Of a stretch of DNA of 64,000 nucleotides, positions 34,603 to 42,407 are shown piece by piece (within the stretch, counting starts at the first letter, position 1; each line of letters starts with the position of its first letter). The notes under the pieces were generated by a model that had not been told where the DNA came from, searched no databases, and was given only the letters and a program-made list of their open reading frames with translations. The DNA is from Mesorhizobium loti (GTDB taxonomy: Bacteria > Pseudomonadota > Alphaproteobacteria > Rhizobiales > Rhizobiaceae). The stretch is from contig NZ_LPWA01000102.1 in assembly GCF_001510895.1 (NCBI RefSeq), forward strand, positions 51,122-115,121, written 5' to 3'. The position numbers and the translations under genes are program-made.

Positions 34603-35406
34603 ATGACGCTTCCCAAGTCCAAAAATTCCTTGCCCGTCAGAAAGCCATCAGCCTCCGCCTCAGGCGGCGCGAAGGCAAAGGCGTCGTCTCGCAAGGGCAG
34701 GCCGCGCTCGCTCTACACTCCCGCCGAGGTGCATGAGATTTTCCGGCGCTTTTCCGTGCAGCGCCCGGAGCCGAAGGGCGAGCTCGACTACGTCAATCCC
34801 TTCACGCTGCTGATCGCGGTGGTGCTGTCGGCGCAGGCAACCGATGCCGGCGTCAACAAGGCGACAAAGGCGCTGTTTTCGGTGGCCGACACGCCGCAAA
34901 AGATGCTGGCGCTTGGCGAGGCCAAGGTCGGCGACTATATCCGCACCATCGGACTGTGGCGCAACAAGGCCAAGAACGTGATAGCGCTCTCGAAGGCGCT
35001 GATCGACGACCATGCCGGCAAGGTGCCGGAGGACCGCGACGAGCTGGTCGAGCTGCCGGGCGTCGGGCGCAAGACCGCCAATGTCGTGCTCAACGTCGCC
35101 TTCGGCCAGCACACGATGGCGGTCGACACGCATATCTTCCGCATCGGCAACCGGATCGGGCTGGCGCCCGGCAAGACGCCGGAGCAGGTCGAGCAGGGTC
35201 TCCTGAAAGTTATCCCGGCTGAATATATGCGCCACGCGCATCATTGGCTGATCCTGCATGGCCGCTATGTGTGCAAGGCGCGCAAGCCCGACTGCCCGGT
35301 CTGCGTGATCGCCGACATCTGCAAGTCCAAGGAAAAGACCACCGACGTGTCGGCACCGCTGGTGCCGATCGCGCCCCTGAAAGAGGCCTTTCCCGCAGAG
35401 GTTTAA
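34603..35406 (+). CDS. nth: Endonuclease III
   Basis: Bifunctional DNA glycosylase/AP lyase for oxidised pyrimidines. The 267-residue protein has a basic N-terminal extension of about 40 residues. The helix-hairpin-helix ELVELPGVGRKTANVVLNVA carries the catalytic Lys, and AVDTHIFRIGNRIGL carries the catalytic Asp. The [4Fe-4S] loop is CKARKPDCPVCVIADIC (Cx6-Cx2-Cx5-C). ATG 34603 follows AGGAAGGG. It ends directly at a two-hairpin repeat. Confidence 0.94.
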   Translation: MTLPKSKNSLPVRKPSASASGGAKAKASSRKGRPRSLYTPAEVHEIFRRFSVQRPEPKGELDYVNPFTLLIAVVLSAQATDAGVNKATKALFSVADTPQKMLALGEAKVGDYIRTIGLWRNKAKNVIALSKALIDDHAGKVPEDRDELVELPGVGRKTANVVLNVAFGQHTMAVDTHIFRIGNRIGLAPGKTPEQVEQGLLKVIPAEYMRHAHHWLILHGRYVCKARKPDCPVCVIADICKSKEKTTDVSAPLVPIAPLKEAFPAEV

Positions 35407-35510
35407 TGCATGTCGCCCAGAAGTGTGCAGCGGTTCTGGGGCAACGACATGCATCAAAACAAAAACTTAAAGCGCGTCGCCTGATTCCGTTTCAACGCGA
35501 CGCGCTTTAG
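35405..35510. repeat. Two-hairpin composite repeat, copy B
   Basis: Inverted copy of 26598-26701, about 95 percent identical over roughly 105 bp: ATGCATGTCGCCCAGAA...TTCTGG..GACATGCAT, then a linker and GCGCGTCGC...GCGACGCGC. It fills the whole gap between the convergent nth and DUF2214 genes. Both stop codons lie at its borders. Confidence 0.8.
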
Positions 35511-35956
35511 TAGCCGCGCGCCATCGCCGCGGCAAAGACGGGGATGAGCAGGAAGATGAGGCCCTCGGCGCGGACATAGTTCTTCACCGAGGCGAGTTCG
35601 GCCGCCGGTACCGAGAAGGAAGGATTGCCGCTCGCCTGCCTGTTCCAGGAGACGAAGCGAACGGTCGGGACGATCGACAGCAGGCCGACGGTGATGAAGG
35701 CCGCCATCTTTGCCCAGAACACCCAGTTGTAGACGTAGAACTCCCAGCCCTTCAGCCCGAAGAACACCCGGCAGATGCCGACGATGACGATCAGCGCGGC
35801 GATGATGCCGTAGTGGCGGTCGATGCCAGCAAGGCGCTTGAGCGCCGCCGCCCCCAGGTCGCCGCGCACCAGCACGAACTCGGCGCCGATGATGCCGGCC
35901 AGCGAGAACACCAGAAGGTGATGGGCGATCGCCAGCAGAAGGTCTGTGGTGTCCAT
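35507..35956 (-). CDS. DUF2214 family membrane protein
   Basis: A 149-residue protein with four hydrophobic segments: LLAIAHHLLVFSLAGIIGAE, YGIIAALIVIVGICRVFFGL, VFWAKMAAFITVGLLSIVPT and AEGLIFLLIPVFAAAMARGY. The His in the first segment and the KGWEFY motif fit DUF2214, a membrane family of unknown function. The ATG follows AGGGGAAG. Single gene. Confidence 0.75.
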   Translation of the reverse strand: MDTTDLLLAIAHHLLVFSLAGIIGAEFVLVRGDLGAAALKRLAGIDRHYGIIAALIVIVGICRVFFGLKGWEFYVYNWVFWAKMAAFITVGLLSIVPTVRFVSWNRQASGNPSFSVPAAELASVKNYVRAEGLIFLLIPVFAAAMARGY

Positions 35957-36098
35957 GGTTCTTCCCCTGGTCGAAGAGCGCGAATGTTGAATCAGTTTCC
36001 GGCGGCTGCAGAGTAGCATCGCGGAACAAAAATCCCATATGCGCAAGCTAGCCATGTGCAGCGTTGACGCCAACTACCGGCAGTCTATTGCTTGGATC

Positions 36099-36328
36099 AT
36101 GAGCCGATTGAAACGTGCCCTCAACCCGATGCCTGACGACGTGCGGACCGCCTTGGTGGGGCGCGGATTGACTGCCGCCTATAACGCGCGGCCGGACTAT
36201 CAGAAGAACGACTATCTCGGTTGGATCGCGCGCGCCAAACGCCCCGATACGAGGCAGAGGCGGCTCGACCAGATGATCGACGAGCTGGCCGCGGCGACGT
36301 CTACATGAACATGGCCTGGCATGGCTGA
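36099..36328 (+). CDS. YdeI/OmdA-like C-terminal protein (frameshifted)
   Basis: A short protein of about 76 residues, MSRLKRALNPMPDDVRTALV...RPDYQKNDYLGWIARAKRPD TRQRRLDQMIDELAA. This is the C-terminal part of the YdeI/OmpD-associated (bacteriocin-protection) family. As written it ends AATST; adding one G at 36293-36294 (GCGGGC for GCGGC) gives the family's usual ending GDVYMNMAWHG and a stop at 36328. The upstream half of a full-length YdeI protein is absent, so it may be a small stand-alone member. Start uncertain. Confidence 0.6.
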
Positions 36329-36448
36329 ACGCCGATCCCCTGGCGTTTTCGCCGCCTCTTTTTCGCTGGAAGATGCGTCGCACCATCCTGGCCCTTGTCC
36401 GGCCGCGCTGGTTTGCTAAGCGCTGTCGCCGCAACGAAGGGGAATGCC

Positions 36449-37003
36449 ATGGCCATTGCAAAGGAAACCGGCGTGCCGATCCTCGAGACGGCGCGGACCG
36501 TTTTGCGGCCGCATCGGCTCGATGATTTCGAAACCTATGTCGCGATGTGGGCAGACCCCGGGGTGACCCGCTTCATCGGCGGCAAGCCGCGCACCCGCGA
36601 GGAAAGCTGGATGCGCTTCCTGCGTCATGCGGGGCTCTGGTCGCTGCTTGGCTATGGGTTCTGGGCGATCGAGGACAAGGCGACGGGTCTATTCATCGGC
36701 GAGGCCGGGTTCCATGATCTGAAGCGCGACATCGAGCCGTCGATCGAAGGCGTGCCGGAAGCAGGCTGGGCGCTGGCTTCGGTCGCGCATGGCCAGGGGC
36801 TTGCGAGCGAGGTCGTCGGACGCATCGTCGCCTGGGGCGATGCGGTGTTCGGGCGGGCCAGGACCGTCTGCATCATCGATCCCGAGAACGGCGCCTCCCT
36901 CAAGGTGGCCGAAAAAAACGGCTATCGCGAGATCCTGCGCACCACCTATCACGACACCCCGACGATCCTACTGGAGCGGCAGGCCGGAGGCAATCTCGGT
37001 TGA
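36449..37003 (+). CDS. GNAT N-acetyltransferase, RimJ/RimL-like
   Basis: A 184-residue acetyltransferase with the Acetyltransf_3 pattern: PILETARTVLRPHRLDDFET, MWADPGVTRFIGGKPRTREE, YGFWAIEDKATGLFIGEAGF and the acetyl-CoA-binding EAGWALASVAHGQGLASEVV. The CIIDPENGASLKVAEKNGYR ending is characteristic. Substrate is unknown; it could modify ribosomal proteins or small molecules. ATG 36449 follows AAGGGG. Convergent with the DUF1801 gene, with the two stop codons adjacent. Confidence 0.88.
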   Translation: MAIAKETGVPILETARTVLRPHRLDDFETYVAMWADPGVTRFIGGKPRTREESWMRFLRHAGLWSLLGYGFWAIEDKATGLFIGEAGFHDLKRDIEPSIEGVPEAGWALASVAHGQGLASEVVGRIVAWGDAVFGRARTVCIIDPENGASLKVAEKNGYREILRTTYHDTPTILLERQAGGNLG

Positions 37004-37402
37004 TCAGCGCCTGGCCTTGGACCTGTTCAGGGCCACGGCGGCGTGGACGAGAGCCTTGAACGCTTCCTCGTTGATCTTCTCACCCTCGCGAAAATCGATG
37101 GCGCGCCTCGTGTTGCCCTCGAGGCTGGAGTTGAAGAGACGTGAGGGATCCGGCAGCGCCGCGCCCTTGGCGAAGGTCAGCTTGACGACGGCCTTGTAGG
37201 TCTCGCCGGTGCAGATCATCCCGGCGTCCTCCCAGACCGGCACGCCACGCCACTTCCATTCCTCGGTGACTTCCGGATCGGCCTGCTTGATCAGGGCGCG
37301 CAGCCGGCCAAGCATCTCGCCGCGCCAATCGCCCAGTTCCGCGATGCGGCCGTCGATCAGCCCGGAAGGGGATTTGCTTTCCTGCACGCCGCTTTTCTCC
37401 AT
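37004..37402 (-). CDS. DUF1801 protein 1
   Basis: A 132-residue soluble protein of the DUF1801/YdhG family: RIAELGDWRGEMLGRLRALI, EVTEEWKWRGVPVWEDAGMI, TYKAVVKLTFAKGAALPDPS and INEEAFKALVHAAVALNRSK. The B. subtilis member Fra is an iron chaperone; a general function is not established. It lies downstream of a second DUF1801 gene on the same strand, with about 80 bp between. Confidence 0.78.
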   Translation of the reverse strand: MEKSGVQESKSPSGLIDGRIAELGDWRGEMLGRLRALIKQADPEVTEEWKWRGVPVWEDAGMICTGETYKAVVKLTFAKGAALPDPSRLFNSSLEGNTRRAIDFREGEKINEEAFKALVHAAVALNRSKARR

Positions 37403-37482
37403 CTGTGTTCTTCCTCCAACGCTGGACAAACCGGATCGCCGTGATGCCTCTTCAGGCGAACCGTGCTTGGTCGATAATGCGC

Positions 37483-37947
37483 TTACATCCGCTCACCAGG
37501 CAATTGGCTTGCCTGTTTCACCCAGGAGACGAATTGCGCTTCATCGAGCTGATCGTCCTCATGGATGTGGAGATAGCGCGTGTCCTTGCTCTTGGATTCG
37601 CCGGGCGGCACCGGCTTGAGCGACATGCCGCGAAAGAAGGCCACCTTGATGTATCTGGTGAAACAGTGGATGCCGAGAAACCAGCCTTCGCCTTCCATCC
37701 CGTAAAATGGCGAGTTCCATTTGACCGCCTTCTGCACGTCGGGAACGGCTTGCATGACGAGTTGGTCGAGCCGGCGGCCGACCTCGCTCTTCCAGCCCGG
37801 CATTGCCGCGATATAGGCCTGCACGGGAGCATCGCCATAGTCCTTGGCTATTTGCGGGTTGCCGCCTGAAAGCAGGACGGGCTTCGTGACCGAGCGTCTA
37901 GCTTCTGAAGGCTTGTCAGCTAACCCCGGCGACTTCGCCTTTGCCAT
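37483..37947 (-). CDS. DUF1801 protein 2
   Basis: A 154-residue DUF1801 protein: VQAYIAAMPGWKSEVGRRLD, VPDVQKAVKWNSPFYGMEGE and GWFLGIHCFTRYIKVAFFRG with MSLKPVPPGESKSKDTRYLH. Its ATG overlaps the stop of the membrane ORF upstream as TGATG. It is part of the ArsR-led cassette and may serve as an accessory gene in stress or metal handling. Function is not established. Confidence 0.8.
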   Translation of the reverse strand: MAKAKSPGLADKPSEARRSVTKPVLLSGGNPQIAKDYGDAPVQAYIAAMPGWKSEVGRRLDQLVMQAVPDVQKAVKWNSPFYGMEGEGWFLGIHCFTRYIKVAFFRGMSLKPVPPGESKSKDTRYLHIHEDDQLDEAQFVSWVKQASQLPGERM

Positions 37948-38180
37948 CAGGCCGATCCTATGCGCTCACGCGCCGGCTCACCACGCCACCTGGCGGCATA
38001 GGGCAGCACGAACATGTAGAGGCCGCTGAACAGCAGCAGGAAAAGCGGCAAGAGCGGCGAGTAGACCACCCAGGCCGGAGGCTCGCCCATTGCCATGGCG
38101 ACGAAGTTGGCGATGACGGTCATGGTGAAGATGATCGACAGCCAGCGATGAATTTGCCTGATCCACTTGCTCCAGTCCAA
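37947..38180 (-). CDS. Small two-helix membrane protein
   Basis: A 77-residue protein with two transmembrane segments, WLSIIFTMTVIANFVAMAMG (about 13-32) and PLLPLFLLLFSGLYMFVLPY (about 42-61), and a basic C-terminus. The His-Arg in RQIHRWLS before the first segment recalls small PepSY- or cytochrome-like membrane proteins, but I do not recognise the family. It overlaps the downstream DUF1801 gene and lies 39 bp after the VOC gene, so it belongs to the same transcript. Confidence 0.68.
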   Translation of the reverse strand: MDWSKWIRQIHRWLSIIFTMTVIANFVAMAMGEPPAWVVYSPLLPLFLLLFSGLYMFVLPYAARWRGEPARERIGSA

Positions 38181-38219
38181 TGCTGCCTCCTTTTGAAAAA
38201 AGCGAATGAAACGTGGGTG

Positions 38220-38612
38220 TTACCAACGCGCCAGCTGGGTGATCTGGATGAGATTGCCGCAGGTGTCGTTGAGTTGCGCGATCGTCGAGCCGGTCACCTC
38301 GGTAGGCGCCATGGCGAAGCTGCCGCCATTGGCCGTGATGCGCTCGTGGTCGCCCTTGATGTCGTCGGTGAACAGCATCAGCGCCGGCTGGCCCTGCTTG
38401 AAGATGGCCTGCTGGTAGGTCGTGGCCGCCGGATTGTCGTTCAGCGCCAGCTGCAGCTCCGTGCCGTCCGGGTCGTCGGGCGAGACGACCGTTAGCCAGC
38501 GAAACGGTCCGTTGGTGAAATCGGCTTTCTTGTTGAAGCCCAGCACGTCCGTATAGAAGCCAAGAGCCTTCTCCTGGTCGTCGACATAGATGCTTGTCAG
38601 CTTGATCTTCAT
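38220..38612 (-). CDS. VOC family protein (glyoxalase-like)
   Basis: A 130-residue vicinal-oxygen-chelate protein: MKIKLTSIYVDDQEKALGFY, KADFTNGPFRWLTVVSPDDP, ELQLALNDNPAATTYQQAIF and IAQLNDTCGNLIQITQLARW. VOC genes of this type commonly sit with ArsR-SRPBCC pairs. Metal-ligand residues (E in ELQLAL, and the final strand) suggest possible catalysis, but the substrate is unknown. Confidence 0.85.
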   Translation of the reverse strand: MKIKLTSIYVDDQEKALGFYTDVLGFNKKADFTNGPFRWLTVVSPDDPDGTELQLALNDNPAATTYQQAIFKQGQPALMLFTDDIKGDHERITANGGSFAMAPTEVTGSTIAQLNDTCGNLIQITQLARW

Positions 38613-38688
38613 TGCGTTTCTCCATTGCTTACGCCTGCAGGTTGCCACCCGCCAGATCTACCTGTTTCTTGAATCCTTGCGGCGGACT

Positions 38689-39099
38689 TCAATCAATCCG
38701 CGACAGCAGCTGCTCCAGGGCCGCAAAGTTGCGCTTCCAGCCCACCGTGGCGCCGCGGTAATAAGGCTCCTGGTCCGCGCGGAAGCCAATCTGCTCCATG
38801 CGCAGATGCGTGCCCGTGACGGTCGGGGTCAGTGTCCAGGTCACGACGCTCTCCAGATCCTTGGTGTCCCAGGTGTAGGACAGCGTTTTGTTGGGCTCGA
38901 CGGTCTGGACCTGGCACTCGACGCCTCCCCATTCCGCGCTGAGTTCGAAACGGTGGTCCACCACCGGCTTGAAGTTGTTCTTCATCAGCCACTCCTCGAT
39001 GAGATGCGGTTGGGTCAGCGCCCGCCAGATCTTTTCCGGCGGGTAAGGAATCTCGCGCTCGACGACGACGGAGCGCGTTCCGGACGGCATATCGTTCAT
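38689..39099 (-). CDS. SRPBCC/AHSA1 domain protein
   Basis: A 136-residue START-like fold protein of the AHSA1 (activator of Hsp90 ATPase 1 homologue) group: VVVEREIPYPPEKIWRALTQ, HLIEEWLMKNNFKPVVDHRF and VTWTLTPTVTGTHLRMEQIG with RGATVGWKRNFAALEQLLSR. It probably binds a hydrophobic ligand. Its ATG overlaps the ArsR stop codon (ATGA), so regulator and ligand-binding protein are translationally coupled, a common pairing. Confidence 0.88.
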   Translation of the reverse strand: MNDMPSGTRSVVVEREIPYPPEKIWRALTQPHLIEEWLMKNNFKPVVDHRFELSAEWGGVECQVQTVEPNKTLSYTWDTKDLESVVTWTLTPTVTGTHLRMEQIGFRADQEPYYRGATVGWKRNFAALEQLLSRID

Positions 39100-39419
39100 T
39101 GATCCATCCTCTTCAGCAGGTCTTCGAGATCATCGAACCGGCTTTCCCAGAACCCGGCCATCTGACGCGTCCAGTCCATCAGCGGCGCCAACGCGCCAAG
39201 CTGCGCGCTGTAATGCGTCTGGCGTCCCTCATGGCGGTCGCGCACCAGCCCGGCTTCCTTCAGCAGGCCGAGATGCTTCGACACCGCCGGCTGCGAGACA
39301 CCCGCCTCAGCCGTCAGCGCGCCGACCGTCTGCTCGCCTTGACGGCACAGACGCTCAAAAATGGCGCGCCTTGTCGGATCGGCAAGCGTGCGGAAGAGCA
39401 TATCATGCGTGGCCGACAT
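39096..39419 (-). CDS. ArsR-family transcriptional regulator
   Basis: A 107-residue winged-helix repressor: MSATHDMLFRTLADPTRRAI, FERLCRQGEQTVGALTAEAG and VSQPAVSKHLGLLKEAGLVR with the recognition helix SQPAVSKHLGLL at about 42-53. No CxC metal motif is seen, so it is of the SdpR-like non-metal group. It heads an operon with SRPBCC, VOC, a membrane ORF and DUF1801 genes. Two near-identical direct repeats upstream of its start (39421-39463) may be its operator and could also control the divergent NmrA-like gene. Confidence 0.9.
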   Translation of the reverse strand: MSATHDMLFRTLADPTRRAIFERLCRQGEQTVGALTAEAGVSQPAVSKHLGLLKEAGLVRDRHEGRQTHYSAQLGALAPLMDWTRQMAGFWESRFDDLEDLLKRMDQ

Positions 39420-39420
39420 C

Positions 39421-39463
39421 TTGATCGATAACTCATTGGCTATTGATTGATCTATAACCATTG
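39421..39463. promoter_or_regulatory. Direct repeats in the arsR/NmrA divergent region
   Basis: TTGATCGATAACTCATTG (39421-39438) and TTGATCTATAACCATTG (39447-39463) differ at two positions, one of them a single-base gap, and are 26 bp apart start to start. The spacing places them on nearly the same face of the helix. They lie between the ArsR start codon and the divergent gene, a suitable place for an autoregulatory operator. Confidence 0.5.
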
Positions 39464-39501
39464 AGATATGTGTGAGTCAAGCGGCAGCGTGGAGCGGCAG
39501 G

Positions 39502-40365
39502 ATGATCCTCGTCACCGGAGCAACGGGCCATATCGGGCGCGCTGTCGTCCGCAGGCTGGTTTCACTCGGCCATGACGTGGCCGCGATGGTCCGGGACGTC
39601 GAGACCGCGCGCTTGCGGCTGCCGTCTGGAATCGTCATGCGCGTGGCGGACTATGAGGACGTCACTGCCCTCGGAAACGCATTCGCGGGCATCGACGGCC
39701 TTGTCCTCATTTCGAGCGATGGCGAGGCAACCACGGTGCTTCGCCATCATACCAACGCGATCGAGGCTGCGGTGGCCGCCAATATCCGCCACGTTACCTT
39801 CACCAGCATTGTCGATAACGACGAGGAGTCGCCATTCTATTTCGCGCCCGTCTACCGCGATACGGAGAGGAGATTGGCGCTCTCCGGCGTGCCATCGACG
39901 ATCCTCAGATGCGGCCTCTATTGCGATTTCGTTCTCGACCACTGGCTTGAGCCATGCCGGACGTCGGGAGAATTCGCGCTGCCGGCGGGAGGTGGCCGGA
40001 TCGCGCCGATCTCGCGCGACGACGTGGCGACCGCCGTCGCGGCGGTCGCGGCCAGGCCGGAAAAATCCTGTCCCACCTGTACGATCACGGGCGATCAAGC
40101 TTTGGACTTTGGCGAGATCGCCGCCGCTTATGGCCGAGCGATCGGGAGGCCGTTCCGCTATCGCTCCTGTGCCGAGGACGAATATCTGGCCTTGGCGTCG
40201 TCCCGCCTCGACGATCCTTGGCCGCACGCGTTCTCGACGCTCTGTGCATCAATTGAAGAAGCTCGCTACAGCCGCGTTTCGGAGGACTTTGCTGCCATCA
40301 CCGGCAAGGAACCGGAGAGCTTCTACGGTTTCCTTCTTCGAGCAGCGTCCCGCAGCCCAGCCTAG
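39502..40365 (+). CDS. NmrA-like NAD(P)-binding oxidoreductase
   Basis: A 287-residue atypical short-chain dehydrogenase: MILVTGATGHIGRAVVRRLV (TGxxGxxG motif at the N-terminus), DVAAMVRDVETARLRLPSGI, GIDGLVLISSDGEATTVLRH and RHVTFTSIVDNDEESPFYFA. The Tyr-x3-Lys catalytic pair is not evident, as in NmrA and quinone oxidoreductase 2-type proteins, which sense redox state or reduce quinones. GGAGCGGCAGG precedes the ATG. Divergent from arsR. Its stop overlaps the end of the IclR gene. Confidence 0.82.
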   Translation: MILVTGATGHIGRAVVRRLVSLGHDVAAMVRDVETARLRLPSGIVMRVADYEDVTALGNAFAGIDGLVLISSDGEATTVLRHHTNAIEAAVAANIRHVTFTSIVDNDEESPFYFAPVYRDTERRLALSGVPSTILRCGLYCDFVLDHWLEPCRTSGEFALPAGGGRIAPISRDDVATAVAAVAARPEKSCPTCTITGDQALDFGEIAAAYGRAIGRPFRYRSCAEDEYLALASSRLDDPWPHAFSTLCASIEEARYSRVSEDFAAITGKEPESFYGFLLRAASRSPA

Positions 40366-41111
40366 CCGGCGTCCGTCGCGAGGCTCGCCTCGTCCAGCAT
40401 TGCGGCTTCCTCGCCGAAGGCGCGGGTGGCGCGGGCTGCGGCTTCGAGCAGCGGGCGCTTCATGCGCATGAGGAAGGCCGCGTCGACCCGCGTGCTCGGA
40501 CCGGCCAAGGTCAGCGCGCCCACCAGCGTTCGTCCTGGCCCGAACACAGGTGCGGATATGCCCGCCGTCTGCGGATCGCGGTCGCCGATCGAAATGCAGT
40601 TGTAGGTCTTGCGGATTGTTTCGTAGGGCTCGCCTTGCTGGCCCGAGAAGGCGGCGAGAACACGGCCGCCGGAGCCAGCCAGCAAAGGCAGCACGTCGCC
40701 TTCGCGGATGGTGTAGCGGATCGGGTGCTTGGACTCGACCCGATAGAGGCAGGTACGCACATCGCCCGAGCGAACATAGAAGGCGACGCTTTCCCAGCTC
40801 CGCTCGGAGAGGTCGCGCATGATCGGCAGCAGGATGTCCATAGCCACGACCGAGCGCTGGTAGAGCGCGCCAAGCCTGAAGGTGGCCGGCCCAATGCGAT
40901 AGCGTCCGTCTTCCAGGCGCTCCAGCAATTGCCCGCGCATCAGCGAGTTGGCCAGCCGCAGGATCGTGCTCTTGTAGAGGCCGGTGCGGGCCGCGATCTC
41001 GGCGAGGCCGAGCGACCGGTCGGCGGTGGTGAACGCGTCGAGAATGGCGATTGCGCGGTCGAGCGCGGCAACGCCGTCTGCCGGGGCATGGCTTGGAGGT
41101 GTGTCTGTCAT
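40362..41111 (-). CDS. IclR-family transcriptional regulator
   Basis: A 249-residue regulator with an N-terminal winged helix (VAALDRAIAILDAFTTADRS, LGLAEIAARTGLYKSTILRL) and a C-terminal effector-binding domain (RSGDVRTCLYRVESKHPIRY, EGDVLPLLAGSGGRVLAAFS). It is divergent from the tctC gene, and a perfect 8-bp inverted repeat lies between them. The likely role is to control the tricarboxylate transport and cleavage genes in response to a carboxylate. ATG 41111 was chosen by family length; the frame is open further upstream. Confidence 0.88.
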   Translation of the reverse strand: MTDTPPSHAPADGVAALDRAIAILDAFTTADRSLGLAEIAARTGLYKSTILRLANSLMRGQLLERLEDGRYRIGPATFRLGALYQRSVVAMDILLPIMRDLSERSWESVAFYVRSGDVRTCLYRVESKHPIRYTIREGDVLPLLAGSGGRVLAAFSGQQGEPYETIRKTYNCISIGDRDPQTAGISAPVFGPGRTLVGALTLAGPSTRVDAAFLMRMKRPLLEAAARATRAFGEEAAMLDEASLATDAG

Positions 41112-41184
41112 TTCGGTGACGATTTCATCGTGGTCGCCCATCCGGGAGCAATCCCGGACATGCGGATTTAGTCCGGTCTGATGT

Positions 41185-41221
41185 GTTCTGTCCAGCAGAA
41201 TGGCATTCCCGTTGACAGAAC
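41185..41221. promoter_or_regulatory. Inverted repeat in the iclR-tctC gap, candidate operator
   Basis: GTTCTGTC (41185-41192) and GACAGAAC (41214-41221) are perfect inverted arms 21 bp apart. A TTGACA hexamer (41212-41217) overlaps the right arm. This would let a bound dimer of the divergent IclR protein block the tct promoter. Confidence 0.45.
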
Positions 41222-41314
41222 GCGGTAACAAATGCTTGAACTCGAATGCGGGTCTTAAATTCAGGCCACGTCTTGGCAGGCACCGGAGGAGGTGTCGTGA
41301 TTTGGAGGAATCCC

Positions 41315-42280
41315 ATGCTGAACAGACGCAGATTCTTGACGAGCACCGCAGCCGGCTTCGCGGCTTTGCATTTCGCACCCGCCTTTGCGCAGGACACGCC
41401 GCAAATCCAGATCTTCGTGCCGGCGGCGCCCGGCGGCGGCTGGGACCAGACCGCGCGCACGATCGACCAGGTGCTGCGTTCCGAAAAGCTGATCTCGGGC
41501 TCGCAGATCACCAATGTCGGCGGCGCCGGCGGCACGGTCGGCCTGCCGCAATTCGTCAACCAGTGGAAGGGCAAGGGCAATTCGCTGATGGTCGCCGGCA
41601 TGGTCATGGTCGGCGCCATCATCGCCAACAAAGCGGCGAACAATCTCACCGAAGTCACGCCGATCGCGCGCCTCACCGGCGAGTTCGAGGCGCTGGTGGT
41701 GCCGGCGGCCTCGCCGTTCAAGTCGGCTAACGATTTCGTCGCCGCGCTCAAGGAGGATCCGACCAAGGTTCCGGTCGCCGGCGGTTCGGCCGGCGGTTCC
41801 GACCACATCCTGTTCGGCCTGATCGCCAAGACGGCCGGCGTGCCGGCCGCCAACCTGTCCTACGTGCCGTTCGCCGGCGGTGGCGAGGCGCTGTCGGCGC
41901 TGCTCGGCAACCAGGTCGCGGCCGGCATCTCGGGCTATGGCGAGTTCTCCGAGCAGATCAAGGCTGGCGCGCTCAGGCTGCTGGCGATCTCGTCCGACAA
42001 GCGTCAGGAAGGCATCGACGCGCCGACGCTGAAAGAGGCCGGCATCGATGTCGAATTGTTCAACTGGCGCGGCGTCTTCGCCCCGCCCGGCGTCTCCGAC
42101 GACGACAAGGCGGCGATGATCAAGCTGGTCGAGACCATGGCCAAGAGCGACGCCTGGGCGACCGAATGCAAAAACCGCAACTGGACGCCGATCCTTTTGA
42201 CCGGCGACGACTACACGAAGTTCGTCACCGACGACACGGCTCGCATCGGCGCCATCCTCAAGGATCTCGGCCTCGCCTGA
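41315..42280 (+). CDS. tctC: Tripartite tricarboxylate transporter substrate-binding protein
   Basis: Periplasmic binding protein of a TTT-family importer. The 321-residue precursor has a twin-arginine-like signal peptide (MLNRRRFLTSTAAGFAALHF, cleaved after AFA at about 26). The mature part contains the family's IQIFVPAAPGGGWDQTARTI, ITNVGGAGGTVGLPQFVNQW and KVPVAGGSAGGSDHILFGLI. GGAGG lies before the ATG. Downstream are the membrane subunits, a CoA-transferase and a citryl-CoA lyase, which suggests a di- or tricarboxylate substrate. Confidence 0.92.
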   Translation: MLNRRRFLTSTAAGFAALHFAPAFAQDTPQIQIFVPAAPGGGWDQTARTIDQVLRSEKLISGSQITNVGGAGGTVGLPQFVNQWKGKGNSLMVAGMVMVGAIIANKAANNLTEVTPIARLTGEFEALVVPAASPFKSANDFVAALKEDPTKVPVAGGSAGGSDHILFGLIAKTAGVPAANLSYVPFAGGGEALSALLGNQVAAGISGYGEFSEQIKAGALRLLAISSDKRQEGIDAPTLKEAGIDVELFNWRGVFAPPGVSDDDKAAMIKLVETMAKSDAWATECKNRNWTPILLTGDDYTKFVTDDTARIGAILKDLGLA

Positions 42281-42407
42281 GCCGGTTTCCGCCTGATCTC
42301 GAGGGAGGCCTCATCGCCTCCTTCGAGACAGCGTGGACATGCAGCGGTTCAGGAATGAAACTGCGGCGATGCCGGTAGTGGAAGGCCGGCGATCCGGGGA
42401 GGAGATC

